NCBI RefSeq assembly: GCF_017654505.1
Contig: NC_054565.1
Coordinates: 1,366,468-1,430,467, forward strand
Source: Polyodon spathula
Taxonomy: Eukaryota > Chordata > Actinopteri > Acipenseriformes > Polyodontidae
Length of the DNA: 64,000 nucleotides
Direction: 5' to 3'
Both the position numbers and the translations under genes were made by a program. Under the pieces are notes generated by a model. That model had not been told where the DNA came from, did not search any database, and saw only the letters and a list, made by a program, of their open reading frames with translations. Numbering within the stretch: position 1 is the stretch's first letter; every line of letters begins with the position of its first letter. Below are positions 38,401-46,370 of this stretch, in pieces.

Positions 38401-41400
38401 CCTCACTTGTACAGACGTCTTCCTGCTGATTAAAGCAAGGCAATCTGCCTATTGCTATACTCTGGCTGAATGAATCGGCTCTGATATATATATGACTGTA
38501 TGTTTGAAATGAATCCTGTGTTTGTTTTACAACTTGACCTTGCCTCTACTGTTTCTTCTTCACCTGCATAACTTTGGGTCACACACACACGCACATGTCT
38601 GTGAATAAAACTTTGTCTGCTACACGTCTGCCATAAAATATATGTCTGAAATGTACCTGTTGCATAACAATAAGCGCTGCGGCTACCTTTACAGCAAAAG
38701 GCAAAGCCATACAAACGGACAACTCTGGATGTAAACACACACCCGGTATTGCAAACACCAGCTATTTGTTTATTGAGTCGCAATCTCCTAATACAATCAC
38801 AGCCAGTGCCAGAAAACGAATCCCTTGCCTGTAACCCTCTCGGGAGGAGGGTTCGGATCCTTGCCTGCAACCCTCCCGGGAGGAGGGTTCGGATCCTTGC
38901 CTGCAACCCTCTCGGGAGGAGGGTTCGGATCCTTGCCTGCAACCCTCTCGGGAGGAGGGTTCGGATCCTTGCCTGCAACCCTCCCGGGAGGAGGGTTCGG
39001 ATCCTTGCCTGCAACCCTCTCGGGAGGAGGGTTCGGATCCTTGCCTGTACCTCTCGGGAGGAGGGTTCGGATCCTTGCCTGCAAGCCTCTCGGGAGGAGG
39101 GTTCGGATCCTTGCCTGCAACCCTCTCGGGAGGAGGGTTCGGATCCTTGCCTGCAACCCTCCCGGGAGGAGGGTTCGGATCCTTGCCTGTAACCCTCTCG
39201 GGAGGAGGGTTCGGATCCGAATAAGCTAAGCAGACTGAAAAGATCACAATTTAACATTAATCTGTGCTGCCACATGATCCAACATGTTGGGAAACAAAAG
39301 TTTATCTTAGGTGAAAACAGAGCTGTTTACATCATGACAAGATTAAAAAGAACTCACTCCCAACGTAGCAGAGCTGACACCACAGACACTGTCACGCGCT
39401 GCTATGCAATAGGAGTGTCAGGGATGCGCAGTGTGGGGTGACATTTAAGCAATCTAATGGAATTGTACTGTACAATGCAAACAAACCCACTTTCAAACTG
39501 GTTAGAACTTGTTAATGATGTCATAAGTAAACTGAGCCTTTCCCTGCCTTCCCTCCTTAGCTTTAATACAGGGCTAGGACAGAAAACACTGAACAGGGTG
39601 CAGGACGGCACCGATTCCACGTGGCTGCGAGCTGTGCACAGGGTGCAGGACGGCACCGATTCCACGTGGCTGCGAGCTGTGAACAGGGTGCAGGGCGGCA
39701 CCGATTCCACGTGGCTGCGAGCTGTGAACAGGGCGGCACCGATTCCACGTGGCTGCGAGCTGTGCACAGGGCGGCACCGATTCCACGTGGCTGCGAGCTG
39801 TGCACAGGGCGGCACCGATTCCACGTGGCTGCGAGCTGTGCACACAGGGCGGCACCGATTCCACGTGGCTGCGAGCTGTGAACAGGGTGCAGGGCGGCAC
39901 CGATTCCACGTGGCTGCGAGCTGTGCACAGGGTGCAGGGCGGCACCGATTCCACGTGGCTGCGAGCTGTGAACAGGGTGCAGGGCGGCACCGATTCCACG
40001 TGGCTGCGAGCTGTGAACAGGGTGCAGGGCGGCACCGATTCCACGTGGCTGCGAGCTGTGCACAGGGTGCAGGGCGGCACCGATTCCACGTGGCTGCGAG
40101 CTGTGAACAGGGTGCAGGGCGGCACCGATTCCACGTGGCTGCGAGCTGTGAACAGGGTGCAGGGCGGCACCGATTCCACGTGGCTGCGAGCTGTGAACAG
40201 GGTGCAGGGCGGCACCGATTCCACGTGGCTGCGAGCTGTGAACAGGGTGCAGGGCGGCACCGATTCCACGTGGCTGCGAGCTGTGAACAGGGTGCAGGAC
40301 GGCACCGATTCCACGTGGCTGCGAGCTGTGAACAGGGTGCAGGACGGCACCGATTCCACGTGGCTGCGAGCTGTGAACAGGGTGCAGGACGGCACCGATT
40401 CCACGTGGCTGCGAGCTGTGAACAGGGTGCAGGACGGCACCGATTCCACGTGGCTGCGAGCTGTGAACAGGGTGCAGGACGGCACCGATTCCACGTGGCT
40501 GTGAGCTGTGACGTAATACACTGATAGGAAATTGGTACACATGCAGGCTTTAAAACTATAGTAGAGATTATGAGTACTACAAAACACCACTGTTACCATG
40601 GTTATAATTATAATAATAATAATACATGTATTTTTAATATAGTGTCTTCCACAATAGAAATTCCCGCAAAACACTTCCAATGAACAAAAACTTTAACAAA
40701 TACTAATAAAAGACTGCAAGAAAAGCAATACAAACTAAAGAAACACACAGAACAGTAACACAAGGCAGAGAACAAAAGGAACATCATTATAGCATAAAAA
40801 CGCTCCATTATAACAGCGTGTGTTTAATCTTGTTTTAAAAGCAGTGATACTCGACCACCTGTGTTGTTTTTTTTGTAATTTGTGGGACAGTAAGCAACCT
40901 GGCATTCTGTGCTCTGAGTGAGGTCTTGGAATATATGGGATTAAAAGATCATTTAAATACGATGTTGCAAGGCCATTTAATGCCTTACAAGTTAAAATCA
41001 ACACCTTAAAATCTTTCCTGAATGGGACCGGAAGCCAGTGCAGAGATGCTAGTACAGGAGTAATGTGACCTTGTCTCTTAGACCCGGTTCAGATTCTAGC
41101 TGCAGCATTTTGTATAAGTTCCAGTTGAGCTATAACATGGCTGTGAGTACCAGAGACTAGGGCATTACAATAATCAATTCAAGAACATACAAAAGCATGC
41201 ATCAATCTCTCAGTAAAGAATACTTCTCAATCTGGCGATATTTCTTAGATGATCAAAAGATTTGGGTCGAAGATCACACCAACATTTCTCATTTCATCTG
41301 AAGTTCATAAGAGAAGCCACAAGGAGTAAACCAGACATATCACTGTGTTGCTTCTGAGATCCCAGAATCATCACTTCGGTTTTATCTGAGTTTAGCATTA

Positions 41401-44183
41401 CATAGTTTTCAAGCATCCGTTTTTAGATCAGCAAGGCAGGCACTCAAAATATTTACAGCTGAGGTGTCACCCTGTTTCAGGGACAAATACAGCTGTGTAT
41501 CATCAGTGTAACAATGAAAACGAACCCCAGAGCTACGCACAATATTGCCCATAGGCAGCATATACAAAGAAAACAGTGAGGCCAAGAATTGAGCCTTGTT
41601 GGACCCCACATGCAACCTCTGACAAAAAAAAAAGAGGATTTGAACAAATTGCAACCTGTTTGAGAGATAGGATCGAAACCAAGACAGGGCACTACCTGAC
41701 AATCGCACCAGATTTTCAAGACGATCAATTAAAACAGAATGATCCATAGAGTCAAATGAAGCACTTCAATCTAATAGTATAAGAACCGAAGGTGTGCCCG
41801 TGTCAGAGGAGAACAGCACATCATTAACCACTCTAATAAGAACTGAAGGAGAGCCCGTGTCAGAGGAGAATAACACATCATTAACCACTCTAATAAGAAC
41901 TGAAGGAGAGCCCGTGTCAGAGGAGAACAGCACATCATTAACCACTCTGATAAGAACTGAAGGAGAGCCCGTGTCAGAGGAGAACAGCACATCATTAACC
42001 ACTCTGATAAGAACTGAAGGAGAGCCCGTGTCAGAGGAGAACAGCACATCATTAACCACTCTAATAAGAACTGAAGGAGAGCCCGTGTCAGAGGAGAATA
42101 GCACATCATTAACCACTCTAATAAGAACTGAAGGAGAGCCCGTGTCAGAGGAGAACAGCACATCATTAACCACTCTAATAAGAACTGAAGGAGAGCCCGT
42201 GTCAGAGGAGAACAGCACATCATTAACCACTCTAATAAGAACTGAAGGAGAGCCCGTGTCAGAGGAGAACAGCACATCATTAACCACTCTGATAAGAACT
42301 GAAGGAGAGCCCGTGTCAGAGGAGAACAGCACATCATTAACCACTCTGATAAGAACTGAAGGAGAGCCCGTGTCAGAGGAGAACAGCACATCATTAACCA
42401 CTCTGATAAGAACTGAAGGAGAGCCCGTGTCAGAGGAGAACAGCACATCATTAACCACTCTGATAAGAACTGAAGGAGAGCCCGTGTCAGAGGAGAACAG
42501 CACATCATTAACCACTCTAATAAGAACCGAAGGAGAGCCCGTGTCAGAGGAGAACAGCACATCATTAACCAGATAAGAACTGAAGGAGAGCCCGTGTCAG
42601 AGGAGAACAGCACATCATTAACCACTCTGATAAGAACTGAAGGAGAGCCCGTGTCAGAGGAGAACAGCACATCATTAACCACTCTAATAAGGAAGGAGAG
42701 CCCGTGTCAGAGGAGAACAGCACATCATTAACCACTCTGATAAGAACTGAAGGAGAGCCCGTGTCAGAGGAGAACAGCACATCATTAACCACTCTGATAA
42801 GAACTGAAGGAGAGCCCGTGTCAGAGGAGAACAGCACATCATTAACCACTCTGATAAGAACTGAAGGAGAGCCCATGTCAGAGGAGAACAGCACAACCAT
42901 TCAAGTGCTGTCTCAGTGCTATGAGAAGGCTGAAACCCAGACTGAAATTTCTCATCTATGTTATGAACTGCAAGAAATTTGTTAAGTTGCTCGGCAACTA
43001 CTCTTTCTAAAACTTTAGACAAAAGTGGAAGTTTTGAAATAGACTTGTAGTTATTAAGAACATTGTGATCTAAGGTAGATTTCTTGAGCAGTGGTTTTAC
43101 CATTGCAGTCTTGAAAGAGTTAGGAACAATACCTGATAAAAGGAAGCTATTAATAATATTGGATGCTGTGGTATTTATTTTAGAGAATACTTCTTTAAAA
43201 AGTGGAGTAGGAATAGGATCTGAAGCACATGCAGTGGATTTCATCTTCTTAACTATATTAGCCATATCCATTTGACTAGTGCATCCCATAGTATTACCAT
43301 GGTACAGAACGGGCTACCACAACACACACTGCAGTATAGCATGGTATTGCACAGGTTACCACAACACACACTGCAGTATAGCATGGTACAGAACGGGTTA
43401 CCACAACACACACTGCAGTATAGCATGGTACAGAACGGGTTACCACAGCACACACTGCAGTATAGCATGGTATTGCACAGGTTACCACAGCACACACTGC
43501 AGTATAGCATGGTATAGCACGGGTTACCACAGCACACACTACTGTATACCATGGTATAGCACAAATGAACACAGCACACACTAGTTTAACCATGGTAAAC
43601 TTTCATATCCAGCCATTTTTATAACTGATTTAATAATAGAGAGCTAGATAGATATATACCTGCAATACCTTTAACTTTTGAATTATGAGTGTGTTACAAT
43701 ATTCAGTTATTGTAACTGCTTCAGAGTTGCTACAGCTTCAATGGATTGAAGAAGATAAATGTAACACTACGTGAATGTTGCTCTTATCAATACTCAGGTT
43801 TTTTTTTTTTTTGGTCCAAGCATTTTTTTAAACGCTGTAAAACACTGACGTCAACTAAACAGCATCACGAGTGTTGACCGCAATCACAAACCACAATCGC
43901 CCCTATCGGCACGGCAGTACGAGGGGTTATGAAAATAAAAACTTTTGCTAACATTCATATTTTTATGCTTGTTTTTCGTTTTTTAATCAGCGCGATAAAG
44001 TACGAACAAGTACAATTTCCAAGAGAAATAGGGAAAACAAAAGATGCGCACACCAACAGCTGATTACATCTCTAAACACGGGTAACAACGCGCTTTAACG
44101 CAGCTTAACTTGATCAAACACAACACACGAGTTTTCAAACTTACGCAGCTGACCGCTGAACACAGCGCCAGACAGGCTCCCAT
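24628..44183 (-). CDS. SERINC2: SERINC2, serine incorporator 2, complete ten-exon gene
   Basis: Ten coding exons join in phase through GT-AG introns: 44145-44183, 34119-34280, 32514-32701, 31618-31697, 29947-30081, 29476-29645, 28987-29077, 26530-26677, 25194-25409 and 24628-24766. They total 1368 nt, that is 455 residues plus stop, the usual SERINC length. The protein begins [13 protein letters not shown], continues with the Cys-rich SCLCGSAPC segment, and carries family landmarks: [57 protein letters not shown] and the C-terminal NRDFS. About ten hydrophobic helices are visible. SERINCs are multipass membrane proteins, named for proposed serine incorporation into membrane lipids; some paralogues are lipid scramblases. 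The N-terminus ([13 protein letters not shown]) fits SERINC2 better than SERINC1, 3 or 5. The start has a strong context (G at -3 and +4). No frameshift or stop is seen. The family is certain; the paralogue is very likely. Confidence 0.95.
24778..24829. repeat. (GA)n microsatellite at the exon 10 acceptor
   Basis: About 25 GA dinucleotides on the plus strand; on the transcribed strand it reads (CT)n directly before the CTGCAG acceptor of SERINC2 exon 10. Confidence 0.95.
25194..25409 (-). CDS. SERINC2: SERINC2 exon 9
   Basis: Residues 338-409 plus two bases. A cytoplasmic acidic loop ([14 protein letters not shown], then RPVDNEEEA) is followed by [18 protein letters not shown] and IMMTLTNWY, the strongest family signature. 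The acceptor is CCCACAG and the donor GTAAGT. Confidence 0.94.
25641..26330. repeat. 49-bp minisatellite in SERINC2 intron 8, 14 copies
   Basis: Units hold GATATCCAGGACACTCCTTA and AGAGATCAGCTACACCTGCA. The only common variant is GGACA/GAACA. Highly homogeneous, hence recent. Confidence 0.97.
26530..26677 (-). CDS. SERINC2: SERINC2 exon 8
   Basis: Residues 289-337 plus two bases. NRTCNP (an NRT sequon) opens the variable, Ser/Pro-rich extracellular loop; [20 protein letters not shown] follows with a transmembrane helix. The loop is the least conserved part of SERINCs. The acceptor is TTGTAG and the donor GTAAGC. Confidence 0.92.
26700..28975. repeat. 32-bp purine-rich minisatellite filling SERINC2 intron 7
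   Basis: About 70 units built on GAGCTGGAGTGGAGAGTGAG plus AGGGAGAGGA or AGCGAGAGGA. The plus strand is nearly all purine; the transcribed RNA is CU-rich. The 821- and 764-codon Ser/Leu/Pro ORFs on the minus strand are artefacts of it. Confidence 0.97.
28987..29077 (-). CDS. SERINC2: SERINC2 exon 7
   Basis: Residues 259-288 plus one base: [20 protein letters not shown] then [10 protein letters not shown], highly conserved in the family. The acceptor is TTTCAG and the donor GTGAGC. The downstream intron is nearly all purine/pyrimidine repeat. Confidence 0.93.
29382..29427. repeat. (GT)n microsatellite in SERINC2 intron 6
   Basis: About 22 GT dinucleotides. Confidence 0.95.
29476..29645 (-). 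CDS. SERINC2: SERINC2 exon 6
   Basis: Residues 202-258, ending in phase 0. Two hydrophobic helices flank the conserved [19 protein letters not shown] loop; the exon ends ILPRVQ. The acceptor is CCCGCAG and the donor GTCAGC. Confidence 0.93.
29947..30081 (-). CDS. SERINC2: SERINC2 exon 5
   Basis: Residues 157-201 plus one base. Encodes [20 protein letters not shown] and then IDFAHSWN, the family signature. The acceptor is TTTTCAG and the donor GTGGGTGAG. Confidence 0.93.
30463..31245. repeat. 29-bp minisatellite in SERINC2 intron 4, about 27 copies
   Basis: Units of GTGCACCCCCAGCTCCACCC or the ...CCACAC variant followed by a CA tract. The 29-bp period opens all three frames on both strands, giving spurious His/Thr/Pro and Cys/Val/Gly ORFs. 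Confidence 0.97.
31320..31612. repeat. C/CA-rich low-complexity tract
   Basis: CCCCCCCACACACACGGCCC-like sequence with a duplicated CACACCACAGCTTCACCCAC block at about 31457 and 31571; lies just downstream of the exon 4 donor. Confidence 0.85.
31618..31697 (-). CDS. SERINC2: SERINC2 exon 4
   Basis: Completes residue 130 and encodes to residue 156 plus one base. Contains [19 protein letters not shown] followed by IPDG, one of the most conserved SERINC helices. The acceptor (CTCTGCAG) abuts a minisatellite that repeats the same splice signal; the donor is GTACGG. Confidence 0.93.
31725..32255. repeat. 32-bp minisatellite in SERINC2 intron 3 carrying 3' splice-site copies
   Basis: Plus-strand units read GCCTGCAGAGAGAGCAGAGG then GGTGAGAGAGGA. 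On the gene strand each is CTCAC, a pyrimidine tract and CTGCAG followed by G. There are 13 clear CCTGCAGA units, with 15-bp sub-duplications. Confidence 0.95.
32514..32701 (-). CDS. SERINC2: SERINC2 exon 3
   Basis: Residues 68-129 plus two bases of codon 130. Begins IPGFC after a CTGCAG acceptor and ends at a GTGAGC donor. It contains an extracellular Cys-bearing loop, [18 protein letters not shown] with a transmembrane helix, and the basic [11 protein letters not shown] loop typical of the family. Confidence 0.93.
32725..33405. repeat. 31-bp minisatellite in SERINC2 intron 2, about 21 copies
   Basis: Units CTCCAAACACAGAGCCTCAC plus TCAGCAATGAT, nearly identical. One internal disruption at 33055-33095. 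Confidence 0.97.
33726..34098. repeat. 64-bp minisatellite in SERINC2 intron 2, about 6 copies
   Basis: Units with ACACTCTCAGTGAAGCTGGC, AATCTGAGCTAATCAGGC and a CAGACAGA tract; ends about 20 bp from the exon 2 donor. Confidence 0.95.
34119..34280 (-). CDS. SERINC2: SERINC2 exon 2
   Basis: Residues 14-67, phase 0 at both ends. A pyrimidine-rich acceptor ending in TAG precedes it and a GTACGC donor follows. It holds the Cys cluster ([15 protein letters not shown]), an NST sequon and the first strong transmembrane helix ([19 protein letters not shown]). An apparent ATG at its 5' end is really GTG, the first codon after the acceptor. Confidence 0.93.
34811..34900. mobile_element. Retroposon 3'-tail-like fragment
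   Basis: (AAT)n joined to TTTAGCAGACATTTTATTCA and AAGCGCCGTACAGAGACTAG. This resembles the AGCAGACGCTTTTATCCAAA type tail widespread in fish SINEs/LINEs, recalled, not searched. Confidence 0.55.
34901..36820. other. SERINC2 intron 1, no feature seen
   Basis: Ordinary intronic sequence. A solo piece of the GGGATGGAAATAAG MITE family terminus (CTCCCACTGCATAGCAG) lies near 35041-35057. No exon is recognised. Confidence 0.45.
36823..37962. repeat. 51-bp minisatellite in SERINC2 intron 1, about 22 copies
   Basis: Units GTGATTGAGTTCATCCCCTA plus YGAGGGCAGTGCGTGCGTAT and CGTCAATGCCA. As 51 is a multiple of three, a plus-strand ORF repeats [17 protein letters not shown]. Variation is nearly all TAC/TAT before GAG, a CpG transition. 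No splice or promoter evidence for a gene. Confidence 0.96.
38826..39218. repeat. 36-bp minisatellite, 11 copies
   Basis: Units GGGAGGAGGGTTCGGATCCT plus TGCCTGCAACCCTCTC; each has a GGATCC. CTCTCGG/CTCCCGG alternates. In SERINC2 intron 1. Confidence 0.96.
39597..40508. repeat. 45-bp minisatellite with CACGTG in each unit, about 21 copies
   Basis: Units GGTGCAGGGCGGCACCGATT plus CCACGTGGCTGCGAGCTGTG. The CACGTG E-box core is kept in all copies I read. Some early units lack GGTGCA. Located in SERINC2 intron 1. ORFs on both strands are repeat artefacts. Confidence 0.96.
40610..43289 (-). mobile_element. Decayed L2/CR1-type LINE with an internal minisatellite
   Basis: Minus-strand pieces in order: 42910-43289 ([52 protein letters not shown]), a 57-bp array, 41409-41763 ([30 protein letters not shown], then [18 protein letters not shown]) and 40735-41004 ([20 protein letters not shown]). 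These are the fingers, palm and C-terminal tail of a non-LTR reverse transcriptase. The catalytic box reads YTDD instead of YADD. A stop after LILLD and a frameshift before the palm show it is dead. It lies antisense to none: same strand as SERINC2, in intron 1. Confidence 0.88.
41787..42900 (-). repeat. 57-bp minisatellite derived from LINE reverse-transcriptase code
   Basis: About 19-20 units encode, on the minus strand, [19 protein letters not shown]. The array sits exactly where this segment belongs in the LINE, between HSTETAL and LILLD. Most units are intact; two are shortened near 42570 and 42690. Confidence 0.93.
43290..43595. repeat. 42-bp minisatellite, about 7 copies
   Basis: Units CCACAACACACACTGCAGTA plus TAGCATGGTACAGAACGGGT; begins at the 5' edge of the LINE. 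Confidence 0.94.
43596..44144. other. SERINC2 intron 1, 5' part; nothing seen
   Basis: AT-rich intronic sequence up to the exon 1 donor; a T-run at 43800. Confidence 0.5.
44145..44183 (-). CDS. SERINC2: SERINC2 exon 1 (coding part)
   Basis: Encodes residues 1-13 ([13 protein letters not shown]). The ATG lies at 44183-44181 and the exon ends in a consensus GTAAGT donor. It is too short to be found as an ORF; it was located because it continues exactly, in phase 0, into exon 2 and matches the SERINC2 N-terminus. Confidence 0.9.
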
Positions 44184-44420
44184 GCCGAAGATTCAAAACT
44201 CCCAACCCCAAAAATAAAACGACCTGGGAAGAAAATGCAATCGGAAAGCAGGCGCGCCGACACCAGTGCTACACAACAGCAAGCCTGTGCTGGGTTTGCT
44301 TCTCTGTGCGCTCCGTTTCCGGCTCCCTTCGGCTCTGTCTGGAAATTATCGGAGGCTTTCGGATTCAGAGTTAGAAGAAAACAACTCCGCCCGAGTGAGT
44401 TCACCGACAGGGGTCTAGTG
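44184..44420 (-). promoter_or_regulatory. SERINC2: SERINC2 5' UTR and likely promoter
   Basis: This is the stretch directly upstream of the SERINC2 ATG. It is richer in GC and CpG than its surroundings (a GGCGCGCC site, CCGGAAACGGAGCGC) and ends at an AAT microsatellite. No TATA box stands out. The transcription start cannot be placed; a TTCTTCCCAG near 44221-44230 on the minus strand could also be an acceptor for an upstream untranslated exon. Confidence 0.45.
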
Positions 44421-44427
44421 CGTGGGA

Positions 44428-44429
<2 letters not shown>

Positions 44430-44466
<37 letters not shown>

Positions 44467-44467
44467 C
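44430..44467. repeat. (AAT)n microsatellite
   Basis: About 12 triplets upstream of SERINC2. Confidence 0.95.
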
Positions 44468-45000
44468 TGAATTACACATACACAGACGTGACATATTGAA
44501 AATAGTGAATTAGTGAATGGTCTCCATACTGTAATATTATACTACTCTGTCAAAATAGCCTAACAGTGAACTAACGATGCGAATTCGTTATCAAATTGTG
44601 AAATACAGAGATAGCTCTTGTAGTGGATTGATTAGCTTGGTGTATTCATTTAAATACTTCTTATATATTTAATGCACCCATATCTTATAAAATACGTTAG
44701 AAAACTATTGGTATCTGTTTACAAGTGCAATATACACAATGGAAATATCTAGATAGTGTTATCGATAATAACAGAATAGCTGAAAATATGAAAACAACGT
44801 TCTGTTTAGAATCGAACACATTTGGGGAGGCAACAAACATTATTGTAGATATTTTTCAGAAATACATTTTTTAGACATTGATATTATATGAGTGTAGCGA
44901 TTCCCAACCGACACTTATGAAAATATATATATATTCTTTCAAGTATTGCAAAACAAGAACGCACGTATAATTAACACCATCCCTGAATAACTTTCAAGTT

Positions 45001-45500
45001 NNNNNNNNNNNNNNNNNNNNNNNNNNNNNNNNNNNNNNNNNNNNNNNNNNNNNNNNNNNNNNNNNNNNNNNNNNNNNNNNNNNNNNNNNNNNNNNNNNNN
45101 NNNNNNNNNNNNNNNNNNNNNNNNNNNNNNNNNNNNNNNNNNNNNNNNNNNNNNNNNNNNNNNNNNNNNNNNNNNNNNNNNNNNNNNNNNNNNNNNNNNN
45201 NNNNNNNNNNNNNNNNNNNNNNNNNNNNNNNNNNNNNNNNNNNNNNNNNNNNNNNNNNNNNNNNNNNNNNNNNNNNNNNNNNNNNNNNNNNNNNNNNNNN
45301 NNNNNNNNNNNNNNNNNNNNNNNNNNNNNNNNNNNNNNNNNNNNNNNNNNNNNNNNNNNNNNNNNNNNNNNNNNNNNNNNNNNNNNNNNNNNNNNNNNNN
45401 NNNNNNNNNNNNNNNNNNNNNNNNNNNNNNNNNNNNNNNNNNNNNNNNNNNNNNNNNNNNNNNNNNNNNNNNNNNNNNNNNNNNNNNNNNNNNNNNNNNN
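45001..45500. other. Assembly gap, 500 N
   Basis: Exactly 500 undetermined bases, a typical fixed-size placeholder, so the true distance is unknown. ORFs through it are meaningless. Confidence 0.99.
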
Positions 45501-46210
45501 GTTTCTGTCTGCAGACACACATTGTTCAATTTTGCACATAAGGCAGAATTAGCAGAGAAACAATGGAGAGGATTCATTGTGTGTTAACATTAAACAGGGC
45601 ACTATTTCAATTATAATCGGGTGATACACAGCAGTGAACCTGTGTAATGAGTCGGTCAACACGCCTTTTTATCAAAGTGGTTCATATTTTGCCCTGGTTC
45701 TTGTAATGCCAGTAAAACGCTGAACTTCATTTGTCGAGGACTGTGAAGAGGATTACTCTCGCCTGACTTTGCTGGACTGTTACTAACTGTAACTTTTTGT
45801 TGTGAGTGCAGTGCCAGCAATAAAATAAACCTGTCTTTTCAAAACACCTTCGTGGGTAGACTAAAATACAGTGGAACTCACAGTGAGTCCTCAAGTGCTG
45901 GACATTTTGTAATATAATTGTTAGGGTTTCCTGCTTATCTTAATGCCAGCAGTGAGCCAGGTGATGTCAGTAAACCTTATGACAGGTTTGAAGTGTCTTC
46001 AGGGCTGTATTTACTATTACAGCAACAAGACTGATTGAAAATCTTGTCTCTAATTACAAAAAAGAAAATTGTAGTAATGTTTATTAATTCTTTTGTTAAC
46101 TATCAATAGTATATGTGTTCAAATGCTATGTTTTTAATTATCAATATATTGATAAAGTGGGAAAAATGGAATTGCTCATTTTTGAAACGGTGGAATTTGC
46201 TATTCCCCAG

Positions 46211-46370
46211 AATGGAAGAACAGTAGCCCTAAGTTTCACCCATTTCAGGTTTTAGTACAAGATTGATTAGCCACATCGTATAGGTAACAAGCTCAGGTGT
46301 GTGTTATTCAACTCCCAGTAAAACCAGGAATGGATCAAACTGCTATGCAATGGGAGTCTTATTTCCATCC
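46211..46370. mobile_element. MITE-like inverted-repeat element, copy 2
   Basis: A diverged 5' end, then TTCACCCATTTCAGGTTTTA, GATTGATTAGCCACA, and a good 3' TIR ending AGTCTTATTTCCATCC. Confidence 0.7.

Noticed and set aside
44939..45577. ORFs of 181-212 codons
   Set aside because: They consist of undetermined bases in the gap.
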